NCBI GenBank assembly: GCA_029561195.1
Contig: JAKQJK010000077.1
Span: 1 to 43,843 of the forward strand
Direction: 5' to 3'
Length of the DNA: 43,843 nucleotides
Source of the DNA: Pseudomonadota bacterium
GTDB lineage: Bacteria; Pseudomonadota; Gammaproteobacteria; Burkholderiales; Burkholderiaceae_C
Position numbers and translations under genes: made by a program. Below, one piece after another: positions 17,659 to 26,435 of this stretch; the first letter of the stretch is position 1; each line of letters begins with the position of its first letter. Below the pieces are notes generated by a model. It was not told the origin of the DNA. It did no database searches and saw only the letters and a list, made by a program, of their open reading frames with translations.

Positions 17659-19098
17659 TCAGGCAGCGCGGCTCGTGGCCAGTTGTTCAAACGGCAGCGC
17701 CTGTTTCACCAGGATAACCGTGCATGGCGCATCCATCGCCACCTTGATGGGCACTGTCGCCAGCAGGCGCTGCATCTGCAGCCCGTGTGTGGCCGCGCCC
17801 ATAACAATCACGCTGACCTGATTACCCGCCGCATAGCGCAGCAAGGCCTGGGCCACGTCGCCTGACTCCAGCACATGAAACGAAACGGCTCGCCCGCTCA
17901 GGTCCAGCGGCTGGGCCCACTGCCGCAACATGCCCAGGTAGCGACGGTGCACAGCGGTTTCGCTATTCGCCGAATCGCTGCTGGAAGTGCTGCCTGAATC
18001 AATCACCGTCACACACGCCAGCTGCGCACCAGGGCGTGTGCCCAATGACCGGGACACCGCCTGTCTAAGCGAATACAACGTGGCATCGCTGACCTCGTAA
18101 TGCGGCACCGCCACCATCACGATAGGCACTTCGTCAATCTGGCGGGATGGCAAGGGGCTGGGCTCGTAGTGCATACCCGCCGCGCGGAGCCACCGCTTGA
18201 AGTGGCGCCAAAACCCCGTGGACTGGGTACGTTTGCCTCGCCCCGTCACCTGAATCTGATCGGGGTGAGACAGATCAAACGCCAAATGTGCAGCAGACGG
18301 GTATCGCTTCGCCGCTTCGCTCTCCAGACACCGCAAGATCACTTCTTGCAACCACTCGGGCAAATCCGGCCGCCATTTACGCGGGGGCGGCGCGTCCATC
18401 CACAGCCGCTGGCGCATGCCACCCTTAGTCTGAGGGTTACCGAAGGGCAATTCGCGGGTGGCCAACTCATACAGCATCACGCCAATCGCAAAAATGTCGC
18501 TGCGCGGATCTCCCCGCACACCCACCACCTGCTCAGGGGCGATCCACACGGGTGAACCCACCGCCAGCCGCATCTCCTCTGCCAGCAAATCAGGGTAATG
18601 CGCGTGACAGGAAAGGCCAAAGTCCAGCAGCACGGCGCTGCCGTCCGGCCGCATCAGCACATTGGCCGGCTTCAGGTCCAGATGGCAGGTGTTTTGCAAA
18701 TGCAGACTGTGCACGGACTGCGCAATGGCGGCGCCCAGCCGGGCAATTTCGAACGGGGCAATGGGTTCACTGGATTCGTCCAGCCGGTGCTGCAGGGTTT
18801 GCCCCTGGATGTATTCCATCACGATGTAGGGGAGCTGATTCAGGTCACCCGCAGCCACGAAACGGGGCACGTGCGACCCCGTCAGCGCCGGCAAAATCTG
18901 CCGTTCCACTTCAAAACCAACAATGTTTTCTGCTCCGTCACCCCCGGTCATGCGAGGCACTTTCATCGCCATGGGGAAAGGTTCCCGCATGGTTTCATCG
19001 GAGTAGCGCACCCGGTAAATATGGGCCATGCCACCGGCGTGCAGGCATTCACCCACGGTGAAGCCGTCGATGGTGGTGCCGGGCTCCAGCATTTTCAT
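17659..19098 (-). CDS. Soluble Ser/Thr protein kinase fused to a C-terminal universal stress protein domain
   Basis: A 479-residue two-domain protein without a membrane segment. The N-terminal Hanks-type kinase domain (about 10-275) has the ATP-anchoring lysine Lys46 (AMKVPR), the catalytic loop HLDLKPAN with Asp141, DFG at 159-161 and IAPEQ at 186-190. The catalytic loop reads HLD rather than HRD, so it is a non-RD type, and the glycine-rich loop (AGGMAH) is degenerate. After a linker (about 276-322) comes a Usp-like domain (about 325-465) ending VIVMGAATHGLQMQRLL...APCTVILV, in which the usual nucleotide-binding G-(S/T) after RLL is AT, so ATP binding there is doubtful. The start codon overlaps the end of the upstream phosphoesterase gene by 4 bases, suggesting a matched kinase and phosphatase. 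Substrates are unknown. Confidence 0.9.
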   Translation of the reverse strand: MKMLEPGTTIDGFTVGECLHAGGMAHIYRVRYSDETMREPFPMAMKVPRMTGGDGAENIVGFEVERQILPALTGSHVPRFVAAGDLNQLPYIVMEYIQGQTLQHRLDESSEPIAPFEIARLGAAIAQSVHSLHLQNTCHLDLKPANVLMRPDGSAVLLDFGLSCHAHYPDLLAEEMRLAVGSPVWIAPEQVVGVRGDPRSDIFAIGVMLYELATRELPFGNPQTKGGMRQRLWMDAPPPRKWRPDLPEWLQEVILRCLESEAAKRYPSAAHLAFDLSHPDQIQVTGRGKRTQSTGFWRHFKRWLRAAGMHYEPSPLPSRQIDEVPIVMVAVPHYEVSDATLYSLRQAVSRSLGTRPGAQLACVTVIDSGSTSSSDSANSETAVHRRYLGMLRQWAQPLDLSGRAVSFHVLESGDVAQALLRYAAGNQVSVIVMGAATHGLQMQRLLATVPIKVAMDAPCTVILVKQALPFEQLATSRAA

Positions 19099-19847
19099 CG
19101 CCCTTCCTCCATCCGTTTCGCAAAGAACTCGGGCAACCCGGTGGCCCGCAGATCGGTGGCAACAGCGAAGTGGTCATAAGGAACGCGATGAAACGTTAAC
19201 TCGGCACGGGCCAAATCAAACATTGCGTACATGGCCTGCGGGTTGCCATCGCGTGGCTGGCCGACCGAGCCCACGGTTGCCAGCCATCGGCGACTGCCCG
19301 GCAGCGGTATGGGCACACCCGGCGTGGGGACAAACCGCATCAGCTTGTGCGTCGCCGTCATGAAATAAAGCGTCTGCTCATGAACATGCCCGCCAAAGAC
19401 ATAGCGCACGGCCGGGTCTTCGCAGGCAGCGTCCATGCTGGCAGCGGCCTGTTGCTCGTTGGTCACATAGTGCCACCTGTGGGGCGAGTCGGCACTGGCA
19501 TGTACTAGATGCACCGCCCCTTGGGTGTTCGTCAGGGGCAGGCCATCCAGATAGGCCAGATCCGCAGGGGTCAGTTGCGCATTGGTCCAGGCTGCGCCGA
19601 TTTCGCCCAAAGCCTGCGCGGTAGCCGGCGGACTGACCGCCATCTCGTCATGGTTGCCCTTCAGCACGATCGCGCCTGCGCCAGCCATCTCCCGGATGCG
19701 CCGCACGACCAGTGCGGGTTGTGGCCCGTAGCCGACGAGATCGCCCAAAAGCGCAAACCGTGTGGCTCCGCTTCTCGACGCGTGCGCCACGCAGGCATCA
19801 AGCGCACGTAAATTCGCGTGTATGTCAGACAAAAGTGCAAGTTTCAT
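19095..19847 (-). CDS. Calcineurin-like metallophosphoesterase paired with the kinase
   Basis: A 250-residue cytoplasmic metallophosphoesterase of the YfcE/PP family. The binuclear metal motifs are all visible: SDIHAN at 7-12 (D-x-H), LLGDLVGYGP (GD), LKGNHDEM (GNHD), HLVHASAD, and GGHVHEQ (GHxH). Such enzymes hydrolyse phosphomonoesters or phosphodiesters, or act as protein phosphatases. The ATG at 19847 starts exactly at the family core MKLALLSDIH; in-frame ATGs 24 and 27 bases upstream are possible but add no domain. It is the first gene of a two-gene operon and overlaps the kinase-Usp gene by 4 bases, which makes protein dephosphorylation of the kinase or its targets a reasonable guess, not a demonstrated one. 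Confidence 0.88.
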   Translation of the reverse strand: MKLALLSDIHANLRALDACVAHASRSGATRFALLGDLVGYGPQPALVVRRIREMAGAGAIVLKGNHDEMAVSPPATAQALGEIGAAWTNAQLTPADLAYLDGLPLTNTQGAVHLVHASADSPHRWHYVTNEQQAAASMDAACEDPAVRYVFGGHVHEQTLYFMTATHKLMRFVPTPGVPIPLPGSRRWLATVGSVGQPRDGNPQAMYAMFDLARAELTFHRVPYDHFAVATDLRATGLPEFFAKRMEEGR

Positions 19848-19979
19848 GATGGGTACCGCCGTACCCTCCATCATGAGGCCACAAGCTGAAGCCAAGCTTG
19901 CACCCTTTCAGCCGGTCTCAGGTTGACGCAGGTCAAATCTGCCCGGGTCTGAATTGCAGAGCGGGTCACCATTCTGAAT

Positions 19980-20045
19980 GGCTGTAATTTTGATAGCTTC
20001 TAACGAATATCCCGCGAGGGTAAAGGGTCAGTTTGGCTATCTAAA
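19980..20045 (+). repeat. Dispersed short repeat, copy A (intergenic)
   Basis: This A/T-richer stretch aligns with two others in the window (24846-24910 and 32670-32715). Shared positions with the third copy include ATAGCT-x-CT, a CG-x-A block, TATCC, then GAGGG and TAA at matching distances (19993 onward). It resembles a short intergenic repeat I recall as common in Comamonadaceae genomes. This copy sits in a normal intergenic location. Confidence 0.6.
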
Positions 20046-20098
20046 AAGCAAAAAAACCCGCGTAAGACGTGCTTTTTGTGTGTTGAACTGACGGCCCA

Positions 20099-20129
20099 GC
20101 CGTAACTGCAGTTCTTTTGCAGTTACGGC
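20099..20129. other. Perfect 12-bp inverted repeat downstream of katG
   Basis: GCCGTAACTGCA (20099-20110) and TGCAGTTACGGC (20118-20129) are perfect inverses around a 7-base loop, 28 bases beyond the katG stop codon. No T-tract follows on the minus strand within ten bases. It probably acts as a 3'-end stabiliser or Rho-assisted terminator for katG. Confidence 0.6.
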
Positions 20130-20156
20130 CCAAGCGCATCGCGTCCCGGTGTAGGA

Positions 20157-22427
<2,271 letters not shown>

Positions 22428-23036
22428 ATGTCCAGCCATACTTCCAACCCTACGCCCCGCTACCCCCAGCCCGATATCAACACGTTGCCCGAAGATATCC
22501 GCGCCAAAGTAATGGAGGTGCAGGAGAAATCAGGCTTCATCCCCAATGTGTTTCTGGGGTTTGCGCGCCGGCCCGCCGAGTGGCGCGCCTTCTTCGCCTA
22601 CCACGATGCACTGATGGCGCCCGAATCGGTGGGCCGAACCAGCAACCTCACCAAGGGTGACCGCGAGATGATCGTCACCACTACCAGCGCGGCCAACCAT
22701 TGCCTGTATTGCGTGGTGGCGCACGGTGCCATTCTGCGCATTCATGAAAAGAAGCCGCTGGTGGCCGACCAAGTGGCGGTGAACTATCGCAAGGCTGACA
22801 TCACCCCGCGCCAGCGCGCCATGCTCGATTTTGCAATGAAGGTCTGTCTGCACTCAGACGAAATTGAAGACGCCGACTTTGCCAGGCTGCAAACCCATGG
22901 TTTCAACGACGAAGACGCGTGGGATATTGCTGCCATCACCGCGTTCTTCGGCCTCTCGAACCGCATGGCTTCATTCAGTAATATGCTGCCTAACCCCGAG
23001 TTCTACCTGCTGGGACGGGTGCCCCGGCAAAAGTAA
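22428..23036 (+). CDS. AhpD-like peroxidase-related protein (carboxymuconolactone decarboxylase family)
   Basis: A 202-residue cytoplasmic protein of the AhpD/CMD fold, in the uncharacterised peroxidase-related group. The active-site pattern Glu80 ... Cys92-Leu-Tyr-Cys95 ... His99 (HCLYCVVAH) matches the AhpD redox CxxC with its proton-relay residues. The C-terminal DAWDIAAITAFFGLSNRMAS is typical of this subgroup. It would reduce alkyl hydroperoxides or a related oxidised substrate; the physiological reductant is unknown. It diverges from katG, so a shared oxidative-stress response is likely. The ATG at 22428 starts the protein, and no strong ribosome binding site is visible ahead of it. Confidence 0.88.
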   Translation: MSSHTSNPTPRYPQPDINTLPEDIRAKVMEVQEKSGFIPNVFLGFARRPAEWRAFFAYHDALMAPESVGRTSNLTKGDREMIVTTTSAANHCLYCVVAHGAILRIHEKKPLVADQVAVNYRKADITPRQRAMLDFAMKVCLHSDEIEDADFARLQTHGFNDEDAWDIAAITAFFGLSNRMASFSNMLPNPEFYLLGRVPRQK

Positions 23037-23054
23037 AGGCTCTGGCAGCGGTTC

Positions 23055-23759
23055 TCAGACCCGCAACAAACCCCAGACCATGCGCACCAGCTCGTCTTCA
23101 AACTCAGGGGTGCCCAGTAAAGGCGAGTCTTCCAAAGATGCACTGCGGATGGCACCCATGACTGACCGCGTTGCGACAAACATCATGGCTGGCGTTGGCA
23201 CCCGGACGTGGGGGTCATTCAGTTGACCCAATGCAAAGGCGTTGCGCTCCGCCGCTTCACGCAAGGCCTGGGTGACCTGCTCGTGGTGGTCCATGCGCCA
23301 GGCCAGGCGAATCATGGCACGGCGGTGCTTCGGGCCACTGCCAAACGATTCCACCAGAGTCTGAATCAATTCCCGCACAATGGTCCGCGGGTCGCGTCTT
23401 TCTTGCACCGCCTGCAGCATCATGGTCTGCAATTTGTCCATGACCCGGCGGCGTTCCCGGTTGATCATGGCCACCAGGATGGCTTCCTTACCGGGAAAGT
23501 ACTGATAGAGCGTGCCGATGGAAAAGCCCGCCTTTCTGGCCACTTTGTTAGTGGTCAAAGCACCTTCACCTTCGTCTTCAACAATGTGAGCAGTTGCCTG
23601 AAAAATAGCCTCCATAGTGCGATGTGCACGCTCCTGGGTTGGCAATTTGCGCAAGTTTTCCGACGTAGATGGGGGTGTTGGGTTCTTCAAGATCAGCGGA
23701 TTCAAAAACTGAGCAAATAGCGAGTTGCAGAGCTTGCCATAAAACTGAATAATGCTCAT
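23055..23759 (-). CDS. TetR-family transcriptional regulator
   Basis: A regulator of up to 234 residues. The TetR helix-turn-helix lies at about residues 47-95 (RTMEAIFQATAHIVEDEGEG, ALTTNKVARKAGFSIGTLYQYF), and a C-terminal ligand-binding domain follows. The assigned ATG at 23759 leaves a long unstructured N-terminus and only 26 bases to the start of the divergent gene. A TTG at 23690 would give a more typical N-terminus of about 20 residues and leave room for a promoter, but it has no clear ribosome binding site. The divergent COG3687 gene is the probable target. It converges with the AhpD-like gene 18 bases away. Confidence 0.88.
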   Translation of the reverse strand: MSIIQFYGKLCNSLFAQFLNPLILKNPTPPSTSENLRKLPTQERAHRTMEAIFQATAHIVEDEGEGALTTNKVARKAGFSIGTLYQYFPGKEAILVAMINRERRRVMDKLQTMMLQAVQERRDPRTIVRELIQTLVESFGSGPKHRRAMIRLAWRMDHHEQVTQALREAAERNAFALGQLNDPHVRVPTPAMMFVATRSVMGAIRSASLEDSPLLGTPEFEDELVRMVWGLLRV

Positions 23760-23785
23760 AAATCAATCCGGATGCAAGTCCATTC

Positions 23786-24625
23786 ATGACCCAACTGACC
23801 GTCCGCAAGCTTGAAGTCGACCTGAGCCAGGGATTTGATCGCCACTGGCACGGCGGCGACCCGTTTCGCAGCCAGTACTACAACGCGCTGTCAATGAGTT
23901 TTCCCGTGGGCGAGCAATCCTTCATTGACTCCGTGCGCGAAGGCTTGCTGTTGCTGCCGGATACGCCTGACCATGCCACACTGCGCGCCGACGTGGCCCA
24001 GTTCATTGGACAGGAGGCCACGCATCGCCACGTGCATGGCCTTTACAACGACCAGTTAGAAAAGCAGGGACTAGTGAATCACTGGCAACACTGGGCCACG
24101 AAGCGGATTGAATACGGGCGCACTCACAAAGTGGGCCCGCTGCACCTGCTGGCCATCACTGCGGCGTATGAGCACTGCACGGCCGTGTTTGCCGATGGCA
24201 CGCTGCGCTACGGCAGCTGGTTCGACGCGGCCGAACCCCGCATGCGCACTCTGTGGCGCTGGCATGCGGCGGAAGAGACCGAGCACCGTGCCGTGGCATT
24301 CGATCTGTATCAGGCGCTAGGTGGTAACTACCGTTGGCGCGTGCGCTGGTACCTTTATGTGCTAGTGCTGTTTGCAATGGACGCCACGCGCCAAACGGTT
24401 CTCAATCTGTGGCGCGACGACACTTTGTTCAAGCTTGGCACCTGGTGGAGCGCAGCAACGTTTTTACTCGGTCGGGACGGCATGGTCTGGCGCTGCACGC
24501 GGCCGCTGCTGCAGTATTTCAGGCGCGACTTTCACCCTGACCAAGAGCTCCTTCAGCCAGCAGCCCAGACGCTGGCGGGTGAATGGTTGCAGGCCCACGC
24601 GGGCAGTTATCGCGTGGTGCGCTAA
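23786..24625 (+). CDS. COG3687-type predicted metal-dependent hydrolase (PF10118-like)
   Basis: A 279-residue protein of the predicted metal-dependent hydrolase family, whose biochemical role is not established. It has spaced Glu/His clusters that look like a ferritin-like di-metal site: FIGQEATHRHVHG near 73-85, AAYEHCTAVF near 127-136 and HAAEETEHRAVAF near 160-172. A hydrophobic stretch near 188-203 (WYLYVLVLFAMDATR) may contact the membrane. It diverges from a TetR regulator across just 26 bases and is probably controlled by it. Similar pairs in other proteobacteria occur near lipid-handling genes, but no such gene is directly adjacent here. The function remains open. Confidence 0.82.
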   Translation: MTQLTVRKLEVDLSQGFDRHWHGGDPFRSQYYNALSMSFPVGEQSFIDSVREGLLLLPDTPDHATLRADVAQFIGQEATHRHVHGLYNDQLEKQGLVNHWQHWATKRIEYGRTHKVGPLHLLAITAAYEHCTAVFADGTLRYGSWFDAAEPRMRTLWRWHAAEETEHRAVAFDLYQALGGNYRWRVRWYLYVLVLFAMDATRQTVLNLWRDDTLFKLGTWWSAATFLLGRDGMVWRCTRPLLQYFRRDFHPDQELLQPAAQTLAGEWLQAHAGSYRVVR

Positions 24626-24629
24626 TACT

Positions 24630-25544
24630 TCAGCGGTGCGCGCGGATCGAGGCCAGAATACCCAACGTGAAGCACACACAGGCCACCAGCGGGATGGCTG
24701 TGGGCCACTGAGCATCCCAAGCGTAGGAATAGATCAGTGCGAAGAGGGTTTCACTCACGATCATCTGGCCGCACAAACTGGCGCTTAGCCGCTGGCTGGC
24801 CACGTTCCATAGAATAGTTGCCAGCCAGGCTGACCCCACGCCAGTTGCTATACAAATAGTAGCTGACCAGGAAATATTGTCGAGGGCCAGAAGCTCTTTT
24901 GATGATGATCCAGCCACTAACCACAGGACAAGGGCACCGAAGCCGGTTGCGATGCCAAGCCAGTTCGCCCATTCGGTAGCGTTCACCTCCGGATGGCGCT
25001 TGAGCCACGCCGTGTTCAGAATGGCATAAGCAGTCCAGCACACGGTCGCGGCGACAGCCAGCAAAACACCCCACCAGAATCCGGCGCCGTTGCCGCTACC
25101 CGCGACTTCGACAACTGGCGGCTGGGCTGCACTCATGACTTGCATCATCAGCACCAGGCCCATAGCGGTCAGCAGCAGCCCCGGAATCAGTGACGACCAT
25201 TTCAGGCCATGCGGTTTGCCCAGCAACATCGCCCAGATAGGAATGGTGCCGATGATGAGAGTAGGCACCTCCGTTCCCGCATGCTGAATGGCCATCACCA
25301 GCAGCAGGTAGTACCCTGTAAAACCCAACAGGCTCATGCCCAGCGCTGCTAACGCCTGACTGACGGTGGGTAGTTTGTGTGAACGCCAGGTCAGCATCAT
25401 CACCAGCGCGGCAACGATGCCGTAGCTGATAAAGCGGCCTGCAGCCAGATCAACTGACGACAACCCCGGCGTCATGCGGGGCGCAACAAACACCAGCCCC
25501 CACAACGCGCCAGCAGCCAGGCCGGCCAGTATGCCCGTCAGCAC
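24630..25544 (-). CDS. EamA/DMT-family transporter with a repeat-derived loop
   Basis: A 304-residue inner-membrane transporter of the drug/metabolite (EamA) superfamily with about ten hydrophobic segments. The N-terminal half begins ILAGLAAGALWGLVFVAPR, and the C-terminal half includes ATGVGSAWLATILWNVASQRL and GQMIVSETLFALIYS. The start is a GTG at 25544, placed 6 bases after the stop codon of the upstream SDR gene on the same strand, so the two are cotranscribed. Residues about 213-234 are encoded by a copy of a dispersed repeat, in frame and without disrupting the protein. Substrate unknown; amino acids, metabolites or drugs are typical of the family. Confidence 0.87.
   Translation of the reverse strand: MLTGILAGLAAGALWGLVFVAPRMTPGLSSVDLAAGRFISYGIVAALVMMLTWRSHKLPTVSQALAALGMSLLGFTGYYLLLVMAIQHAGTEVPTLIIGTIPIWAMLLGKPHGLKWSSLIPGLLLTAMGLVLMMQVMSAAQPPVVEVAGSGNGAGFWWGVLLAVAATVCWTAYAILNTAWLKRHPEVNATEWANWLGIATGFGALVLWLVAGSSSKELLALDNISWSATICIATGVGSAWLATILWNVASQRLSASLCGQMIVSETLFALIYSYAWDAQWPTAIPLVACVCFTLGILASIRAHR
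24846..24910 (+). repeat. Dispersed short repeat, copy B (inside the EamA gene)
   Basis: This A/T-rich stretch aligns without gaps with copy C at 32670: about 28 of 46 positions match by eye, including TGCTA, TAGCTG, a TAT block and GAGGGC at the same spacings. It lies on the coding strand's complement within the transporter gene and is translated as residues about 213-234 (SSSKELLALDNISW...), a loop and the start of the next membrane helix. The insertion preserves the reading frame. Confidence 0.6.
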
Positions 25545-25550
25545 GCCTGG

Positions 25551-26333
25551 CTAGACAGCAAAACCATCGTCAGCCTGAATCACGGCGCCATTGATGAAGT
25601 GACTTTCGTTTGAGCACAGCATGACCAGTAGCGCGTCCAGATCCTTGGCCTGCCCAATCCGCTTGCGTGGCAGCATTTGCACCAGCTTCTGGCCCTGCTC
25701 GGTTTTCCAGTGCAGGTGGTTGATCTCGGTATCGATATAACCGGGGCAAATAGCATTGACGTTGATGCCAAACTTGCCCCATTCCAGCGCCATAGCCTTG
25801 GTCATTTGCACAACAGCAGCCTTGCTCATGCAATAGACGCCAATTTGCGGCAATACACGCAGGCCTGCCATCGACGCAATGTTAATGATGCGCCCGCCCG
25901 TGTAGCTGCCCGGCGCAGCACCGCGGGCGCGGGCCAGCATGCGTTTTCCCACTTCCTGCGCCACAAAAAAAGCACCCTTCACATTTGTGTTGAACATGAA
26001 GTCGAAATCTTCCTCCGATGCATCCTGAATGCGCTGGGTTGTGCTGACACCCGAGTTGTTGACCAGAATGTCGATGGAACCCACTTCGGTTTCGGCATGC
26101 GCCACGGCAGATTTGATGGAGTCACGATCAGTCACGTCCAGTTCAATGACATGTGCGTCGCCACCTGCACCTTCAATCTGAGCACGCAATTCTTTTAGTT
26201 TTTCCAGACGGCGACTGGCCAGCACCACCGCAGCGCCGGCAGCAGAAAGCGTGCGCGCGAACTGCGCGCCCAAGCCGCTGGAAGCACCTGTAATAAAGGC
26301 GACTCGCCCGGAAAGGTCAATGCTGTAAGCCAT
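25551..26333 (-). CDS. Short-chain dehydrogenase/reductase (SDR)
   Basis: A 260-residue NAD(P)-dependent oxidoreductase of the classical SDR family. The cofactor motif TGASSGLG is at 15-22, NNSG at 92-95, and the catalytic Ser154, Tyr167 and Lys171 (YCMSK) are in place. The C-terminal FINGAVIQADDGFAV is typical. The acidic residue that selects NAD is replaced by SRR near 40-42, which favours NADPH. It is cotranscribed with the EamA transporter gene downstream and diverges from the ETF-ubiquinone oxidoreductase gene. The substrate cannot be told from sequence; fatty-acyl or hydroxyacyl compounds are a guess from the neighbour. Confidence 0.9.
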   Translation of the reverse strand: MAYSIDLSGRVAFITGASSGLGAQFARTLSAAGAAVVLASRRLEKLKELRAQIEGAGGDAHVIELDVTDRDSIKSAVAHAETEVGSIDILVNNSGVSTTQRIQDASEEDFDFMFNTNVKGAFFVAQEVGKRMLARARGAAPGSYTGGRIINIASMAGLRVLPQIGVYCMSKAAVVQMTKAMALEWGKFGINVNAICPGYIDTEINHLHWKTEQGQKLVQMLPRKRIGQAKDLDALLVMLCSNESHFINGAVIQADDGFAV

Positions 26334-26356
26334 TTAGAGAATCTCCACGAATCAGA

Positions 26357-26366
26357 AACGATCGTT
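26357..26366. promoter_or_regulatory. AACGATCGTT palindrome between the SDR and ETF-QO genes
   Basis: A perfect 10-base palindrome lies 24 bases ahead of the SDR start codon and 70 bases ahead of the ETF-QO start codon, within a GAAACGATCGTTCGAT context. TetR-family operators often look like this. The regulator is not identified; the TetR gene 2.6 kb away is one candidate. Confidence 0.4.
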
Positions 26367-26435
26367 CGATTATGACGTTGCGCGGTGTCAGTCCCGCATA
26401 AAATCACGCTCACTCCCAACACCGAAGAACTGAAC

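Larger units (their letters stand above)
19848..20156. other. Intergenic region between katG and the phosphoesterase gene
   Basis: This 309-base gap contains no gene I can support. It holds one copy of a dispersed repeat (about 19980-20045), a perfect 12-bp hairpin (20099-20129), and between them an AAAAAGCA/TGCTTTTT inverted pair (20044-20078) that might act as a weak terminator. The promoter of the phosphoesterase-kinase operon must lie in the left part. Confidence 0.6.

Noticed and set aside
20044..20078. AAAAAGCA/TGCTTTTT inverted pair as a strong terminator
   Set aside because: The stem is A/T-rich with a 19-base loop, so it is too weak to be called a terminator on its own.
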